Origin: Drechmeria coniospora
Taxonomy: Eukaryota > Ascomycota > Sordariomycetes > Hypocreales > Ophiocordycipitaceae
Assembly (NCBI RefSeq): GCF_001625195.1
Contig: NC_054389.1
Location: 6,196,520-6,260,519 of the forward strand
Length of the DNA: 64,000 bases
Direction: 5' to 3'
Shown: positions 23,935 through 34,576 of the stretch, one piece after another
How positions within the stretch are numbered: position 1 is the first letter of the stretch
Layout: every line of letters starts with the position of its first letter
The notes under the pieces: generated by a model
Seen by the model: the letters and a program-made list of their open reading frames with translations, nothing else
The model's database searches: none
What the model was told of the DNA's origin: nothing
Program-made: the position numbers and the translations under genes

Positions 23935-24036
23935 ATGGAGCCTGGCGACTTTGATCGCACCCCAGCCCCGAGCGGCCCGCCGTGCCTCTCCGTGGCTCCA
24001 GCTGATCAGGATGGAACATCTGTGTCAGGCATCTGA
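23935..24036 (+). other. Overlapping 33-codon frame at the 5' end of the MFS gene (uORF or first exon)
   Basis: ATG 23935 begins MEPGDFDRTPAPSGPP and stops at 24034-24036, overlapping the main ATG at 24011 in another frame. It is either an upstream ORF that could repress translation, or the true first exon. Removing 24022-24079 (GT...AG, 58 nt, weak consensus) would join GTS to ASGEQQYSSK in frame. Confidence 0.5.
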
Positions 24037-27000
24037 GGGACGGAACGGCACGGAGAGTGTCTTGTCCGAAGTGGACAAGGCTTCAGGCGAACAACAGTAT
24101 TCTTCAAAGTCGCGGCTAACTAGTACGACTGTTACCGACACTGGCAAGTTCGCACCCATTGCCATCCAACTGTCGTCGGCATCCAACGGGGCCACGGCAG
24201 TGGAACTGGAAAACGAATTAACCATGGCCAAGCCGAAGAGCAGAGCCGACAATCCAACAGATCACTCCTCTGCGTATTCGGATGCATCCTATCCTGAGGT
24301 GGATGTTCAGCAGTCTACCACGCCACCCGTCAGTCTATCGCCGGATAGCACTGCCATCGTTGAGTCTGCGTTCCAGGACAGTACATTTCAAAACCAATTT
24401 CATCGTCAACCCCCGATCAACATCACCCAGCGCAACCAAGAGTGCGAGAAATCGGCCACGCCATCTGCCCGGGACACACAATTGCAAAATCTAAACGGTG
24501 CGACATCGACAATCGAAGGCCAAGATGACAGTCAGGATTCCCGAGTCGCTGAACTTCAAGAAACGCCATCGATTCTTGACTCTCCTTCCTCCTTGGACAG
24601 CGTTCGGCCAGAATCTCAATTCTATGTGGCCCTCCACCACTCCATCTTCAGCGACATATCGGCAAGGAATTCCCGATTGGCCTATACCAAGGTCGCTCCG
24701 TTTGACCCTGCCCTCGAGCATACCGCCCAGGGCCCCAACACGACTCGTGCCGAAGGTGAATTCGTTTCCCAGTCACCAACTACTCTCGACATCACCATCG
24801 AAGAGGGTGGCAGCGTGGCTCGAACCTCCAATCACTCTTCTCGTCCACCTTCAGCACGTCGATACCAGTATCGATTGCCGGAAGTCGAAGCTCCTGTGGA
24901 TGGCAGACAGCTCGATGCCCTCGCAGAGGGGATCACACCGTCGAGCAGCGCTTTCGAGTTTCCCAAGTCGAAGATTCGGCCGCACATTTTTGAATCAGAT
25001 TACCACGGCTATCCCGGCCAGTCCATCCAATATGGTCCCAAAGTAAAGCCGATGCTGCAGCCTGAAAGCACGGGGAGTGAGCTCAAGCCATGCAGCCCAA
25101 CGAGTGGTGCCAACTTCGGGTCCGCTGCACCGCCCATGTACCGTCATCTTCCAAAGGTACAGCCTTTTTCAGGCCAGTCGCTTTCCGTGCCCGTTCCCAG
25201 TCCGCTCTCCCTGGACCAATGCACTGCGGCTGAAGTGCCTGAAATGGAGTGCGTGGGTGATGTTGAAGAATACCCAGCAACGGAACCGACGAACAACATC
25301 TATTTCGAAGGCCAAAACTCCGATGCCGCAAGTCGTGTCCTTGATGCACATGCCCCATCTCGCTGCCAAGAGTATCCAACATCCGCGAAGCCAGAGCCTC
25401 ACACCATCGAGACGTATCATGGTCGAATGCATTCTGCATCTAGCCCGAATCGAGAGGTCACCCCTTATGGGGTTGCCGAACGCTCTTCCCGTTGTGCTGA
25501 AACATTATACGACAGCGGTCCGGTACGGAGCCCTCCACGACCCATCGATGATGCCGGCTCCCCATCTAGACGCAGCAGCCACCGAATAGACACTGCAACC
25601 AAAGCCGTCCATGATGCAGTGTCTTCTGGCGAGGGGCTGAAAGGGAGTGGTGCTTTCGGAGACGTGCGAACGCAAAGTCGGCGGCGAAGTTTTGTTCACT
25701 CGTCTACTCCGACATCAAAAATTCACTCTTGTTGTGAGGATGATGTTGCCCCTGATGAGCAGGGAACTCGCACCTTGGCCTCCATGACAACGGATGCGAA
25801 GGGAGGCTTGCCCCCAGAGATCCGGAGTCATCGGTCCTCTGTCGCGGATTCCCCCATCAACCGAAAGGCAGCAACCGAAAATAGCCAAGGACCAACTTCT
25901 TCCCAACGTACCGCGCAGTGGCTTCGGGGTGTTCTGGGGCAGCCTGATCCCTACACGACCAAGTTCACGAAGCGTCCCGATAAGCGGCAAGACGAAACGC
26001 AAGCTTCGCCAGACCAGGTTCCGAGATCCGAGTCCCTGGTTTCCAGTTTTCTGGCTTCGTGCCATCTCCCGCGCCGGGGATGCGAACATTCGGTGAAGTC
26101 GAAGCTGACGTTTGATGGTCATGACTTGAAGAGTGCAGTTGGGGACCTGGAGCGACTCCTGAATGAGGCTCTGAATATTGCATCCCATGTCATTGAGAGA
26201 CCAGACGCCACGACGGCATTGCCTCGGACCTTCGAACCAGACCCCAGCCTGCACTCAGATCGCCACAGTGGTGACGGTGAATACAGCTGCCAGCTCGATC
26301 CTTCACCTACCAGTGCCCCTGGGAGTGCTGAAGATCCTCAACGAGCAGCCGGCATGGTGACGATTAGCTCAGACAAGAGTTCCCTTCCGAAAAGCCCAAG
26401 GTGTCCGCGCGCAACTACCCAGTCTGGTTACCGAGGGCGTCCTCGGCGTAACGGCATCATTCAGACCTATTCAGGCCAAGGAGGCGAGAAAGATACGGGC
26501 AAGACTGACCGTGACGATCGGCAGCTCCGAGTTTCTCCCGGAAATCTTCAAGTGTCGTTCGATATTCCTCGTCGGAAGACCTGCACAAATGTGGCAGGGT
26601 GCCTTGACTTGTCCGAAGACGGACTCCGCAGAAGCAAGCATGCTCCAGCGGAGTGTGCCGGTGGTCGGGGGAGGCTCGGCGACGATCCTTTGATACCAGT
26701 GGAACTTGCACCTCAGCTTGGACCTGGATCTATTTCGCAGTACGGCCGCGACGTACCGGGAAAGATTGGCCGCATGGGACAAGGCTCCGTGCCCGAACCT
26801 CGCCCAGGATCTGGGTGTGATGCCGGACTCCCGCAACGTGACGGTGCCACTCGCCCGGCGCACACGAACCACGGCATAAACCTTCGACGGAAGTCCCATG
26901 TCAGCTTGCACGGTGTCTCTGGATTCAGTCTAGCCAAGTCACGCAAACGACAGGCTCCTGCGAGGGACTGGTCACCCATCCGGAAAAGATTTGTCGCAGC

Positions 27001-29041
27001 GGTCGCTTGCATCAGTACCGCCCTGATCGGCGTCATACTGGGCATTTATGCCGGGCTCGTGCCCTCGATTCAATACTACATTATTGACCAGTCCCACGCC
27101 ACCGTCCATGGGAACACGGGATGCTTTCTCGGTTTGGCCCTGCCGACCTTCTTTCTCTGGCCGCTGCCGCTGCTTCATGGGCGGAAACCGTACATCATGT
27201 CAAGCCTTGTTCTCGCAATGCCTCTTTTGTTTCCTCAGGCTCTAGCCGTCAATTCGCAGCGGTTGACGGATACCGTATCCTGGAGGATCATGCTGCTCGC
27301 TTCTCGCGCCGCCATGGGCTTCTCGCTTGGGTTTGCGAGTATGAACTTTCACTCGATACTTACAGACTTATTCGGCGCTTCCCTGATGAGTGTTAATCCT
27401 CACCAGGAAGTTGTAGACCAGGACGATGCGAGAAGACACGGTGGCGGCATGGGCGTTTGGCTGGGCATATGGACTTGGTGCTGGATCGGTTCCCTTGGCG
27501 TTGGCTTTCTCGTCGGCGCTTGCCTCATCGACCAATACCCTCCCGCCTGGGGGTTTTATGTCAGCATCATTATTCTGGCCGTCGTCTTGTTCCTCAACAT
27601 CGTTTCCCCCGAGTCTCGTCGCTCTGCCTTCCGACGGTCAGTCGTCGAGGTCCGGACTGGAACCGACATTTCACGCCGCGTCGCCCGGGGAGAAGTCACG
27701 ATGCATCGGGTCAAAACTGGTCCAAGGTGGTGGGGACAAGAGGTGTATCACGGCATCGCCTTGTCCCTTGAGATGCTTCGTCAGCCCGGCTTTGCGGTTC
27801 TGGCCCTCTACGCTGCCTGGATTTACGCCCAAGTTGTGCTCATCATCGTCTTGTTGGGGTCGCTGACCTCGCGATTTTACAAGCTACGATCACCAGTCGT
27901 CGGACTGCTCGTTGGTTCCATGGCTCTAGGTGCCATCCTCGCGATCCCATTCCAGAAAGGCAACCTCTTCTCAAGGTCACGACTGGCGCAGATGAATACC
28001 AATCTGGCAACTCTCAACCGCAAAGTCGCGTGGTCGTCTCATCTTGTGCGTCGGACAGTCTTCACGCTCCTGCTTCCGCTCGCTGGCATCTGTTATGCAT
28101 CAGTCTCAGCAGGTCCTCCGATGCACATCAGTGCTCCCACAATTTTCGCCACCCTTGTTGGTTTTCTTTCATGTTTGGCTATTGCGGAATGCAACGGGCT
28201 CGTCATGGAAACCTTTGACACGTCAGACTTGTCGCCTGGCATGGTTGGACGGCAGAAGGGCGGCGATGGAAAGCTTGAGAAGCGGACAAATTACTCTTCA
28301 TTCCCACGCGTCACGTCCGGCTTTGCCATAATCCACAGTCTCGCCTTTGTGCTTGCGGCTGGTGCCACAGCTCTGGGTGGTCTCGTCACAAGAACGCTGG
28401 GCCAACAAGTCTCCACTGGTGTTGTGGCGGGCGTCCTCCTGATCCTCACTTTGCTTCTCCTTCTAGTCCTCATTCGTTTTGCCGATGTTCAAATCGTGCC
28501 AAAGTGCAGGTCAGACGAGATGGACAGGATTGTCGAAGTCCGACGCCGGTCATCGACTCGCCGAGTCTCCATGCCCGACGACCCACAAGCCGTTCTGGAC
28601 GAAGAGAGAGCTTGGAGGCCTGCCATGATTGGGAACCCGACTGGAAAGAAACGACGCATGAATATTCTCGAGCTCGGGGGGCAGAGTCGGTGGCAAACTA
28701 TCCGCCAAAAGAATAAGCTGATCGATGAGGGGGCTCATCTGAACCGTGAAGCCTGGGAGCAAGGAATAGAGGCGCTAGACGACCAAATGAGCGACTTGCA
28801 ACGAGATGCCCGAGAGCTATTCGGCATGAGTGGCGTGGGGAGGAGCTCCACGCGGGGAGGACGAGCGGAAGAAGAGGATCATGCGGCAGGTGAATCCATC
28901 GAGATGAATGGCATCGCACCCCAGAGCAACCAAGGGGGTCACTCGGGACGTGGTCGATACGCCGAAAGGACGTGTGCCATGAGCGAGTCTGGACGAGATG
29001 GAAGTGGAGATGGGATGCAGGCTACGCGGAGAAGACGCTGA
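24011..29041 (+). CDS. MFS-type 12-TM membrane protein with a giant disordered N-terminal region
   Basis: One uninterrupted frame encodes 1676 residues from ATG 24011. The first 985 or so are Ser/Pro/Glu-rich and disordered. From about residue 990 a polytopic domain follows with roughly twelve hydrophobic segments, the first being VAAVACISTALIGVILGIYA and the last VVAGVLLILTLLLLLVLIRF. There is an MFS-like layout with a basic loop after segment 6 and a GRKPYIMSS-type loop between segments 2 and 3. The tail (about 180 residues) has a possible amphipathic stretch (EQGIEALDDQMSDLQRDARE). Similar fungal proteins are usually annotated as MFS or polyamine-type transporters; substrate and membrane are unknown. 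The start is uncertain: an overlapping frame from ATG 23935 also looks coding and could be an exon joined by a 58-nt intron (24022-24079). It converges with the next gene. Confidence 0.78.
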   Translation: MEHLCQASEGRNGTESVLSEVDKASGEQQYSSKSRLTSTTVTDTGKFAPIAIQLSSASNGATAVELENELTMAKPKSRADNPTDHSSAYSDASYPEVDVQQSTTPPVSLSPDSTAIVESAFQDSTFQNQFHRQPPINITQRNQECEKSATPSARDTQLQNLNGATSTIEGQDDSQDSRVAELQETPSILDSPSSLDSVRPESQFYVALHHSIFSDISARNSRLAYTKVAPFDPALEHTAQGPNTTRAEGEFVSQSPTTLDITIEEGGSVARTSNHSSRPPSARRYQYRLPEVEAPVDGRQLDALAEGITPSSSAFEFPKSKIRPHIFESDYHGYPGQSIQYGPKVKPMLQPESTGSELKPCSPTSGANFGSAAPPMYRHLPKVQPFSGQSLSVPVPSPLSLDQCTAAEVPEMECVGDVEEYPATEPTNNIYFEGQNSDAASRVLDAHAPSRCQEYPTSAKPEPHTIETYHGRMHSASSPNREVTPYGVAERSSRCAETLYDSGPVRSPPRPIDDAGSPSRRSSHRIDTATKAVHDAVSSGEGLKGSGAFGDVRTQSRRRSFVHSSTPTSKIHSCCEDDVAPDEQGTRTLASMTTDAKGGLPPEIRSHRSSVADSPINRKAATENSQGPTSSQRTAQWLRGVLGQPDPYTTKFTKRPDKRQDETQASPDQVPRSESLVSSFLASCHLPRRGCEHSVKSKLTFDGHDLKSAVGDLERLLNEALNIASHVIERPDATTALPRTFEPDPSLHSDRHSGDGEYSCQLDPSPTSAPGSAEDPQRAAGMVTISSDKSSLPKSPRCPRATTQSGYRGRPRRNGIIQTYSGQGGEKDTGKTDRDDRQLRVSPGNLQVSFDIPRRKTCTNVAGCLDLSEDGLRRSKHAPAECAGGRGRLGDDPLIPVELAPQLGPGSISQYGRDVPGKIGRMGQGSVPEPRPGSGCDAGLPQRDGATRPAHTNHGINLRRKSHVSLHGVSGFSLAKSRKRQAPARDWSPIRKRFVAAVACISTALIGVILGIYAGLVPSIQYYIIDQSHATVHGNTGCFLGLALPTFFLWPLPLLHGRKPYIMSSLVLAMPLLFPQALAVNSQRLTDTVSWRIMLLASRAAMGFSLGFASMNFHSILTDLFGASLMSVNPHQEVVDQDDARRHGGGMGVWLGIWTWCWIGSLGVGFLVGACLIDQYPPAWGFYVSIIILAVVLFLNIVSPESRRSAFRRSVVEVRTGTDISRRVARGEVTMHRVKTGPRWWGQEVYHGIALSLEMLRQPGFAVLALYAAWIYAQVVLIIVLLGSLTSRFYKLRSPVVGLLVGSMALGAILAIPFQKGNLFSRSRLAQMNTNLATLNRKVAWSSHLVRRTVFTLLLPLAGICYASVSAGPPMHISAPTIFATLVGFLSCLAIAECNGLVMETFDTSDLSPGMVGRQKGGDGKLEKRTNYSSFPRVTSGFAIIHSLAFVLAAGATALGGLVTRTLGQQVSTGVVAGVLLILTLLLLLVLIRFADVQIVPKCRSDEMDRIVEVRRRSSTRRVSMPDDPQAVLDEERAWRPAMIGNPTGKKRRMNILELGGQSRWQTIRQKNKLIDEGAHLNREAWEQGIEALDDQMSDLQRDARELFGMSGVGRSSTRGGRAEEEDHAAGESIEMNGIAPQSNQGGHSGRGRYAERTCAMSESGRDGSGDGMQATRRRR

Positions 29042-29340
29042 AAGGGACCCTGCGCTCGGAATGGACAGCAGATGCAGTTTTAGGTTGCAGGTGAGCAAGG
29101 CAGTGGAAGAAAATTCGAAGGGCTCATCCTAAGTTCGCCACTAATAACTGTTTTCATCATTATCAATCTGCTCGCGAGAGAAAACAAATTCGCCTAAGCA
29201 GGTATCTGCACACTGACATCCAATGCTCGCTCACCAGAAAAGTGATGGAATCAGCCATGACTAGCACATTGCACATGCGGTGAATATCCGACTTGATAGA
29301 CGTGTGAGTCTCCATCTTGATCGAGTCCCTTGCATGTACA

Positions 29341-32095
29341 TCAGTGAACGTTGAGGAATAGGTCATCTCCACGTCGCGAAGGCGTAAGTCTGGGCACCCA
29401 AAGCGAAGCAGGTGCAAGGTCATCACCACTTGGCAGCTGGCGTGGTGTCATTGTCTCAGCAGCTAGAGACGCTGATCCAATGCTCTCGTGTCGCCCATTA
29501 CTCTCGGAAGTGGATTGTCCCTGACCCTTGGTTGGGACACCCATTTGCGAGGCACTGCCAGAGTCGAGATTTTTGGCGATGAGGGACTGAGACAGGAAGT
29601 GGTCATTATGACCACCGTGGGCCGCAAGAGATGGCTGAAATGGGAGGTAGGGTTGTGGCGATTGAGATGGAGCATCGTGGAGACCATGGTGAGGAGTTGA
29701 AGGCGGCTGAGGCTGAGGCTGATGCTCCACGCCGGTGAGTGGGTGAATGGGCTTGAGATTTTGACACATTTCCAACTCGTGGAGTTTCTGCCTATTTTCT
29801 GTCTCGGATGTTGAAGTCTGCCGATATGTTCGACGCTCGGGCGCAATTGAGGCCCTCAAAGCCGCAACACGAGTCTTCACGGAGGGAAGACGATCCCTGT
29901 CGTCTTCTAATTCGGGCGACGGCTCGACAATGCGCACAGTAGGCAAGCCCGTTCTCAGTAACGCCGGGTTCTCGACCACGCCCGATCCTCCTCTTACAGC
30001 GCTGTAGGCTGCGGGGTCAGGCACGGCTGGCGATTGATACATCCCCAAGGTCGGGCTAGGACGACCGACTGGCCGACCCAAGATCGGCCGCATCAGAAGT
30101 CGTTCAACGGGCTTGCTGGCGGCCATCGTTCCACAGTCTCGGTCACCGGTCCGAGGATGTGTTATCTGTGAGTGTCCATCTTTTGGGCGCGGAGACTCCG
30201 TAATTGGCGAGAGATTGACGCGAGATGGCTCAGGCGATCGCCACTTGCCGCCAATCATGGGAGAAGTTGAAATTACTGTTACCGAGCTCTCGGTTGAAGC
30301 TGCTCGCGGACGACCGTACTTCTGGATAGATGACCGTCGTGTAGTGGAGACATGGCGAGGATTAGGGTGAGTTGAGAAAAGCGGTTTAGGCAGTGCCGTT
30401 TGATGAAGCTCCTCAGTAGAGAGGGGGGGGGTTCCAGTGGGGTTCCCGGTCATCGCCGTCGTTGGCACAGCTACCTCGGGTGCTTCGGAGGGTAGACGAG
30501 TGGGTGCTTCATCTACCATTCGTGTTTTGTTCGCGGTGGGTAAAGATACCGAGTTCTCCATCGTGGCTTTCGGCGAAGCACCTGTATTGAGTCTCCCAGT
30601 GGCAAGGTCGTCGGCGGGAGAAGCTTTCTTACGATCACCAAGAGTCCAGTTGCCGTTCTTGTCCGCGACGTAAAAAACCGTCGACCCCGGTGTTGCTGAA
30701 GGCAGTACCCATATTTGACCCTCAGGAGACTGACATGTTCCTCCATCTTCCTCAAATTCTGTCACCGTGCTTCCACGGCCAAGACGAGAGATTCCGACCA
30801 TCTTTCGGAAATCTTCTTGCTTTGGTATTGTAAGCAGGGGGGGGGCAGGAGGTTGAAAGTTTTTGCTCCGTGAGTTCGGAGGCGATGGATCGACAAGACG
30901 AAGAAGTCGTTGCTGCGGTGTCTTGACGATTTCATGCTCTGGTTGGTGGCTGTTTTTAGGAGCATCAGGTGCCAGGGTAGGTTTCGCAGGCAAGAGCTTG
31001 GACACGCGTCGCGTTGAGTGAGAAGGAGAGCTCGAATGTGGCGGAGATATCGCCAGTCCGATTTCACCAGGCCCCCAGCTCGAACGGTTGTACGCCTTGG
31101 GTAGTGGCAACGGAGGGGTTGGATTTTGGTTTGGATGCGTCGGTCGACTCTTCCAATCGTCGTCACCATTACCTACATCCTTCTCAACGTGATACCCCCA
31201 TGTGTCACGCCGCTGGACCGACTCCGAAATCTTTGAGTGTTCTGAGTCCGATTTTCTTCGCTTTTTACGGCGGTGTCGGATCAACATCAGAATACCCAAT
31301 GCAAGGCCAGCCAGTGTCACAGAGCCAAGCGTGGCACCAGCCTTCTGGCCGGTCGTGAGGCGGTCTCCGGATCGGTCCTCGTTACGGGTCTCCCCTCCAA
31401 CTAGATGCGACACCGCGGTCGCTGAAGTCACTTCTGCCGTCGAGAGTTGTGTATCTAAACTCGCTGTCGAAGTACTCAGAATCAACGGCTTAGTGTCAGA
31501 ATGCGGGCGGGTGGTGTATACAGCCATGGTCGAGGGGCCTGGAGCTGAATGGGACAACCCGGACGACATCACACTTTGCGTGCGAGTTGGAGACGGGAAC
31601 AATATTGGCTCGGCATTTCCACCGGCGGACGGTAGCGCAAAAGTCGCCGTTATCACCTCATGCGTCGGTTGGATGGCGGATGGTTGCCCATTGCACATTC
31701 GGAGGGCACTGTAAATGATAGAGGCTACTCGAACTATTAGCCTTGGACTATGCGATCTCTTCACTAGTGCTCTCACCGCTTGCTTCATTCTTTGAGCAAT
31801 AGCCAACGGATTTTTCGGCAGCGATGCATTGCGCAGCTCCCTCTCCAATGGTATACTCGGTGGCTCCACGGGTTGAGCAAAGGTAGTCAAGCGAAGGTAA
31901 CTGGTCGTCGTTGCCTGCACCGTAGTTCATGACGAGGAATGAGAGGAAGCATTCTCGCGCACATGCTGGTATCAGATCCGAGATGGTATCGGGGAGACGA
32001 ACGGCGACTGCGACTACAGCACATGAAAGGATAACGAGAGACGGGAGCGACAGATGGTAGTTCGAAGACATCCGGACCATTCTGGAAGGGAGCAT
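29341..32095 (-). CDS. Secreted-domain single-pass membrane protein with Cys-rich (CFEM-like) ectodomain
   Basis: Exons 32095-31777 and 31727-29341 join across a 49-nt intron (donor GTGAGA, gctaatag branch, acceptor ttcgag) to give 901 residues. A signal peptide is predicted by eye (HLSLPSLVILSCAVVAVAV); Met 32095, 32080 and 32071 are possible starts. The mature ectodomain has six cysteines in ACAREC, LCSTRG, AAQC, GYCSK and RMCNGQ, resembling but shorter than the eight-Cys CFEM pattern. A Ser/Thr-rich stalk leads to one transmembrane helix (about 236-256, LGSVTLAGLALGILMLI) and the basic stop-transfer RHRRKKRR. A 640-residue Ser/Pro-rich cytoplasmic tail follows. This layout suits a cell-surface sensor or adhesin, but no ligand or partner can be named. 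The intron acceptor was chosen because only it keeps frame with RMCNGQ. Confidence 0.78.
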
Positions 32096-33719
32096 CTGAC
32101 GCCAGAAGAGTGTCAGTCTCGGAGAGAGTTCAAGAAAGCAGCGCGTTTCTGTGCCCGTGCTCTTTTTACGTCCGCTTCTGTCTTATGAAGAAGAGTGTGA
32201 CGGTATGGCGTCACTGATCGAACACTGAAGCCAAGGAACGAGAGAGTGAAAGAAAGGAAGTCGACGAAGACAGCCGTGAACCAAGCCGATAGCAACGCAA
32301 GATGCAAGGGAGAAAGATGGGCGATATACGAACCTAGTGAAAGCAAAGGCTGGTTATCCGCAACGACCAGGATGCCAACATCGTGTCCAGCGGACGGTAG
32401 CAGATGCCAGGCACCAAGAAGTCGAGAAAAATCGAAGCACAGGACCAGCACCGCCGCGATGTCTTGAAATAGAATTGGTGAGAAATGGAGGCCAGTCGAT
32501 CAAAGAAATGCCAGTGTGCTCTCGAGTGAAAGAGGGACGGCTGATACCCGGCTCACATGCGAGGCCCCTTCGCAATCCACAGGCACAACGATGCATTATA
32601 TCGCCAGAGCCGCCGGCGGCCTCAAATGCCGCAAAGGCCTCGACCTTGGGTCGGCCCCTAGCCGCTGGGGCAATTGAAGGACGCGCCTTGATCCGCTCTC
32701 ACGCGTGGCGACAGTTGAACGCCGCCGCGGTCTCCGTTTTCGCCGCATCCATGGAGCGTTGCTGGAGTATAATCGACAAGATTTCGGCCCCCGCCCTGCA
32801 CCTCCTGCAGCCCGAATCGACGACATGGTTGCAACAGCAGACGTGAGCGGGTAGTCGACCGCTTGACTGGTTGTCGGCTGGTCGACGAGATGTTGGTTGA
32901 GACGGCCGAGTGGCGGCGTCTCGTCGTAGTCGCCCGCCCCTGCCCTTGGCCCCCGCCCCTGTAAGCGCGGAGGCTCTCGCTTCGTCCTTTGTTCCTCCTA
33001 CCCTTTCCGTTGTGCATCGTCCGCACCTGCCTCCGCGCTCGATATTTGTGCAGCATGGGATCCATCACGTGATTACTGTCATCTTGCCCAATCATTACGC
33101 GCTTCGTTTCTATCCTCGTCAACTTCGTTTGCTCCCATGTTACAGTCGTGGTGGTTGGTTGTTGGTTCTTGTATGTTGGACACGAGGCCGAAGGAGCATG
33201 ACCTCAGACGGCACAGGCCCATTCCCGCCAGCTAGCCAAATGAGTGGAGGAGTAATGAAGCCATGACGCAAGACGAACGAGTGGATAGCATCCGGTATAC
33301 TGCTTTGTCACGTCCAAAGAGGAGGGCGTGCGATTTCGACCCAGCCTCCCACGTGCCATCCCCATCTGGATGATCTCTTTGATTGCAATAGCTCCAACCT
33401 CCGACGCGCGGACAATCAGAATCATTCGATCCATGATGTTAGCTAGCTAGTCTTTCCACATGCCGCCGACTCGATCGTAGAGGCTGGCGCTCAAAGGCAA
33501 GCAGAACTTCAGACGCCAACGCCGGGGGGACAGAGTAACAGGCAAGGGCAACTGAACAGCATGAGCTCAAGCATTCGACTTCTGCACATCCATCCACCCA
33601 CTCCAACCCCTATGCCCATGCAGAGACCGCGTGCAAGCGCAGATTCTTAGGGACAGGGGTATACGCCATGGCCATCGCATCCTGTGCAGCAAATGTCTTG
33701 TATAAAAAAGCACCAGTCC
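32096..33719. other. Intergenic region between the surface protein and SNF7
   Basis: About 1.6 kb, containing the promoter of the surface-protein gene and the 3' end of SNF7. Open frames here (for example minus-strand 32113-32451, which starts with GTG) have no recognisable domain. No repeats of note. Confidence 0.5.
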
Positions 33720-34576
33720 TCACATGGCCATCTCGGCTTGCAGCTTGCGGAGCTCTGCCTCTTCATCGTCTTCTTCCTCCACCGCTTGCCTCCTGCTCGA
33801 AACGGCTGCTATCGTCAGCTGAGAACTGACAAGGGGAGAGGGTGGCGACGTACGTTCCGCGTTTGCCGGCGTCGGCATCTTGTGCACAGCGTCTGATAGC
33901 GGCACATGCCCTGTCTTGAGGATAGCCTCATCCAACTGCTCCTGCTGAAGTTGATCGAGTTCCTCCTCCAGCTCCATATCGTCCACCTGCTCCCCAATAG
34001 TTGCGCCAGTAATGGCGTCGACAATCTCCTGGCTGAGCGCGTTCTGGTCTCGCAACTTCTCCCTACGGCGAAAAGAAAAAACGAAGGTCAGCATGGAGAA
34101 AGTGCGACAGCGTCGCAGAGGGTCCACGTACATTGTCTCGTCCACCTTCTCCGGCGTGAGCTTTCCGTGAATCTGCTTCATCGCCTGACTCGCCTTCTCC
34201 ATGGCCGCAAGCGTCTCCCTGTTGATGTTGGCAGACTCGATCGAGTTTATTTGCTGCTCCAGCGTTCCTATCTGCGCGATCGTCTGATCCAGCGCTTGCT
34301 CGTGCGTCTTCTTGCGCCGCAAGGCTGCCTTGGCCACTGGGACGCCGTTAGCTGGGGTCCACCGAGGTGACGTCTGCTCCGGAACGCATGGGACGAACCG
34401 TTCTTGTTTGTGTTGGCATTCTTCCGGGCAATATTCTGCTGCTCGTCTATCTGGTTCTGGAGGTGCCTCTCGCGTTTCTGCAGCATATCAAGATGAGACC
34501 GCAACCCGAGAATGGCATCCTTTGGCGAGTCCTTGCGTTGGCCGCCGCCGCCGCCGCCGCCGAACCAGCTCCACAT
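33720..34576 (-). CDS. SNF7: ESCRT-III subunit Snf7/Vps32
   Basis: Four exons, 34576-34399, 34336-34132, 34062-33854 and 33805-33720, encode 225 residues. Introns are 62, 69 and 48 nt with consensus ends (GTTCGT, GTACGT, GTACGT donors; ccag, gtag, gcag acceptors). The protein begins MWSWFGGGGGGGQRKDSPK, has the basic first helix with LQKRERHLQNQI, the KAALRRKKTHEQ segment, the helix MEKASQAMKQIHGKL and the acidic C-terminus EEAELRKLQAEMAM. These mark Snf7/CHMP4, which polymerises on endosomes to cut intralumenal vesicles and in fungi also serves Rim/Pal pH signalling. The seven-Gly run near the start is an expansion. The last intron is a multiple of three with no stop, so retention would add 16 residues. 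Confidence 0.92.

Noticed and set aside
32113..32451. 112-codon minus-strand hydrophobic frame upstream of the surface-protein gene
   Set aside because: It starts with GTG, lies in that gene's promoter or leader, and has no homology that I recognise.
32761..32830. Possible CFEM or other secreted-protein remnant between the surface-protein gene and SNF7
   Set aside because: No signal peptide or Cys pattern could be read in any frame.
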